Part shown: positions 62,067-64,000 of the stretch, piece by piece | Layout: each line of letters opens with the position of its first letter | How positions within the stretch are numbered: position 1 is the stretch's first letter | Assembly: GCA_934130085.1 (NCBI GenBank) | Contig: CAKOXK010000007.1 | Location: 9,080 to 73,079, forward strand | Length of the DNA: 64,000 nucleotides | Origin: an uncultured Clostridia bacterium | Lineage (GTDB): Bacteria; Bacillota; Clostridia; TANB77; CAG-508 | Direction of reading: 5' to 3' | Translations under genes and position numbers: made by a program | Notes under the pieces: generated by a model | Database searches by the model: none | What the model was told of the DNA's origin: nothing | What the model saw: the letters and a program-made list of their open reading frames with translations, nothing else

Positions 62067-63362
62067 ATGTCAGAAAAAATAAAGGAAACTCAAGCAAGAT
62101 TAAAAGAACTAGGATATTTTGCATCAGAAGATTTAGCAAAAATAGTACTATTATTTGAAGCAGCAGGAAAAAAAGATAAAAAAAGTATTCCAACACTATT
62201 ATTACAAGGAAAATCTGGAGCTGGAAAAACATTTTTAGCTGAAACATTTTCTCAAATGATAGGTGCTGATGAAAAATTTGTACAATGTTTTCCTAGAATG
62301 GGAACAGAGAATTTTCAATATGATGTTAATATTGAAGGTGTAATGAAACAAGATGCAGACAGTTCAATTAAAGCTGGTATATTACTACAAGCATTACAAC
62401 AATCTCAAGAAAGTCCTGTAGTTCTTGTAATAGATGAATTGGATAAAGCAAGACCTGAAGTTGATTCATTTTTATTAGATTTTTTAGAAAATGGAAGACT
62501 AACAACTGGTACAGATACGTATGAAAAAGGAAAATTTCCAATTTATACTTTTATTACATCGAATGACAAAAGAGAAATAGATGAAGCATTAATAAATAGA
62601 AGTAAAAGAGTGGAAGTTCCTAGACCAAGCAAAGATTTATTTTTAGAAATATTAGGATTACCTGAAAATCACTATTTAGGTTATATTTATGATAAATGTC
62701 CTAACTTCTCTATAAGACAAGCTAGACAATACATTGAAGATTTAGAAGTTTTAGGAACAGAAATAGATGAGGAGGCTCTATCTCAATATATAAATTTAGA
62801 TGAATTAGATGTTATGTCATTAGCCGATTTACAGCGAATTTCTGAAATGGAAAATGGTGATTTAGAGTTTGAATTACCTGATTTAGAGAGATGTTATATT
62901 ACTATTAATTCTAATAACCAAGAGGGTTGGGTTAAACTTTTTCAAGATGGAGATAAAGAAAATTTTAGATTATATTCAGATGATAATGAACAAGATAGAA
63001 TGTATGTGGATATAGATACAATAGAACAATTACAAATGGCTAGTCAATATATGGATTTTGATGATTATTACAATAGATATAAAGGCTGGTTTGAATATTC
63101 ATTATCAGATGAAGAAATACAAGCAGATAGTATTATATGGGCAGGAAATAAGAGTAAAAAAGATGGTACAAGATTTGGAATAAAAATCGAGGGAGATAAA
63201 ATGTTTAGAATTGCTATGAATAAAGGAAATACATTCGTATATTTAGATTCTGCTTCTCCTAATACTTTAGAATCATTCTTAGGTCAACAAAAAGATGAAA
63301 TCGAACAAGAATATGATACAGATACAGAATATGGTGATAATGGTAGAGATTATGATGATTAG
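62067..63362 (+). CDS. MoxR/dynein-like AAA+ ATPase with C-terminal extension
   Basis: 431 residues. AAA+ core in the first 230: Walker A LLLQGKSGAGKTFLAE (48-63), Walker B PVVLVIDELDKARPEVDSFLLD, sensor 1 YTFITSNDKREIDEALINRSKRVEVPRP (Arg finger region), lid NFSIRQARQYIEDLEVLG. The second half (LERCYITINSNNQEGWVKLFQDGDKENFRL..) is a separate region of unknown fold, then an acidic tail. Such ATPases remodel or insert metals with a VWA-domain partner (MoxR-VWA, CobS-CobT). The next gene begins 11 nt after the stop. AAAGGAGTTGTAAAT is the binding site. Confidence 0.78.
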   Translation: MSEKIKETQARLKELGYFASEDLAKIVLLFEAAGKKDKKSIPTLLLQGKSGAGKTFLAETFSQMIGADEKFVQCFPRMGTENFQYDVNIEGVMKQDADSSIKAGILLQALQQSQESPVVLVIDELDKARPEVDSFLLDFLENGRLTTGTDTYEKGKFPIYTFITSNDKREIDEALINRSKRVEVPRPSKDLFLEILGLPENHYLGYIYDKCPNFSIRQARQYIEDLEVLGTEIDEEALSQYINLDELDVMSLADLQRISEMENGDLEFELPDLERCYITINSNNQEGWVKLFQDGDKENFRLYSDDNEQDRMYVDIDTIEQLQMASQYMDFDDYYNRYKGWFEYSLSDEEIQADSIIWAGNKSKKDGTRFGIKIEGDKMFRIAMNKGNTFVYLDSASPNTLESFLGQQKDEIEQEYDTDTEYGDNGRDYDD

Positions 63363-63373
63363 GAGGAATAATA

Positions 63374-64000
63374 ATGGCTCTTCAATATGATATAAATAAA
63401 ATATTTGCAGAACTTGAACAACAAGCCAGAAAAAAAAGCAAAAAACATGAAAAAGTTGATTCAACTAAAGAGAATGATCCTATTGAATCACCAAAAGATG
63501 CTCCACAAACGCAAGAAGTTGCACCTGCTACATCAAAGACTACAGAAGATACACATGGCGGAGATGAAGCATCTAAAGAAATTAAAGATTCTCCAAATTC
63601 TGTAGATGGTGGTGAAAATCCAGATAAAGAAAATAAAAGTAAGAAAACAAAAGATACTGGTGAAAACGGCAAAGGTGATGGACAAGGCGAAGAAGAAAAA
63701 AAGAAATTAGAATCTAGTAAGAATACTGGTAGCAAAGGTTATGGTTCAGGGACTGAAGATAAACAAACTTCTAGTGAAGAAAAGAAAGAATCTGACGATA
63801 AAAAATCTTCTTCAAAAAAAGATTCTAAAAAAGATAAAAGTGGGGAAAAAAAATCCAAAGAAGAACAAGATGAAGATTATTTTATAACAACAGATGGCAA
63901 AAATCCTAGTAAAAGCAAACCCCAAACTACTCCAGAAGATTTACAACAAGCTGTTGAAAAATTATTAGAAGAAAAAAAGAAAAAACAAGATGATTTTAAG
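63374..64000 (+). CDS. Highly charged low-complexity protein, partner of the AAA+ ATPase, 3' end cut
   Basis: ATG 63374, behind AGGAGGAATAATA, opens a frame of 209 codons still open at the window edge. It begins MALQYDINKIFAELEQQARKK, then about 160 residues of Lys/Glu/Asp/Ser/Gly low complexity, and then ITTDGKNPSKSKPQTTPEDLQQAVEKLLEEKKKK, where a helical region starts. It is 11 nt from the AAA+ gene, so co-translated. CobT- and VWA-type partners of MoxR ATPases have a long acidic linker before a VWA domain; the same may lie beyond the window. The domain itself is not visible. Confidence 0.7.
   Translation, partial: MALQYDINKIFAELEQQARKKSKKHEKVDSTKENDPIESPKDAPQTQEVAPATSKTTEDTHGGDEASKEIKDSPNSVDGGENPDKENKSKKTKDTGENGKGDGQGEEEKKKLESSKNTGSKGYGSGTEDKQTSSEEKKESDDKKSSSKKDSKKDKSGEKKSKEEQDEDYFITTDGKNPSKSKPQTTPEDLQQAVEKLLEEKKKKQDDFK

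Noticed and set aside
1..64000. tRNA or rRNA genes
   Set aside because: No cloverleaf with a GGTTCGAATC-like T-loop and no G+C-rich rRNA tract was noticed in any intergenic gap; a tRNAscan-SE and Infernal run would settle this.

Overview
The window is about 64 kb of very AT-rich chromosomal DNA from a low-G+C Gram-positive, endospore-forming anaerobe, most likely a gut Clostridia lineage. Support for this: spoVS, spoIIM, ytvI and a GerW/YtfJ-type gene (sporulation), a dlt operon (teichoic-acid D-alanylation, hence a Gram-positive envelope), AGGAGG ribosome binding sites, TTGACA/TATAAT promoters, and TAA, TAG and TGA all used as stops (standard code). No rRNA, tRNA, transposase, CRISPR array or reverse transcriptase was seen. 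Most genes are housekeeping and on the + strand.

Layout. 1-13 kb: end of typA, a trmR-type methyltransferase, pfk-argS, an envelope polysaccharide group (pssD/pssE-like glycosyltransferase halves and a flippase), glmM, fba, smpB. 13-19 kb: dlt operon in the order A-C-B-D, flanked by small membrane-anchored low-complexity proteins. 19.5-25.2 kb: accessory region with D-lactate dehydrogenase, two pilin-like surface proteins, a type III toxin-antitoxin locus (repeat RNA plus CptN/ToxN-like toxin), and a set of gene fragments. 25-35 kb: a DtxR-type regulator, mnmA, tcdA, ymdB, spoVS, an anchored oligopeptide-binding protein, recA-recX, scpA. 34.5-48 kb: ytfJ (frameshifted) and ytfI, tmcAL, rnhA, endonuclease Q-like gene, spoIIM, xerD, copA, rny, mscL. 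48-64 kb: uvrB, a 437-residue unknown and uvrA around a divergent promoter region, a cytidylate-kinase-like gene, ytvI, secA, a DUF1653/SEC-C remnant, and an AAA+ (MoxR-like) ATPase with a charged partner that runs off the edge.

Most notable: (1) A dispersed, intergenic, roughly 130-150 bp nested palindrome at eight loci. Its outer arms (23-27 bp) pair perfectly or nearly so within each copy but differ between copies, and an inner stem also changes in a paired way between two subfamilies. (2) A cassette-like accessory stretch: a pilin-like protein ends in a C-type-lectin/formylglycine-enzyme-like tail whose codons look like products of adenine mutagenesis (diversity-generating retroelement type). 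A type III toxin-antitoxin follows, then a second decayed copy of that tail with the same promoter layout, then RhuM and carboxymuconolactone-decarboxylase fragments, and possibly a third tail. (3) At least four otherwise well-conserved genes (pssD-like, pilin-like, ytfJ, secA 3' end) each carry one extra base. This is either an assembly or sequencing artefact or real decay, and it should be settled before these genes are interpreted.

DNA damage genes recA and uvrA have LexA-box-like palindromes in their promoters. All calls were made by reading sequence and recalling families; no database search was run.
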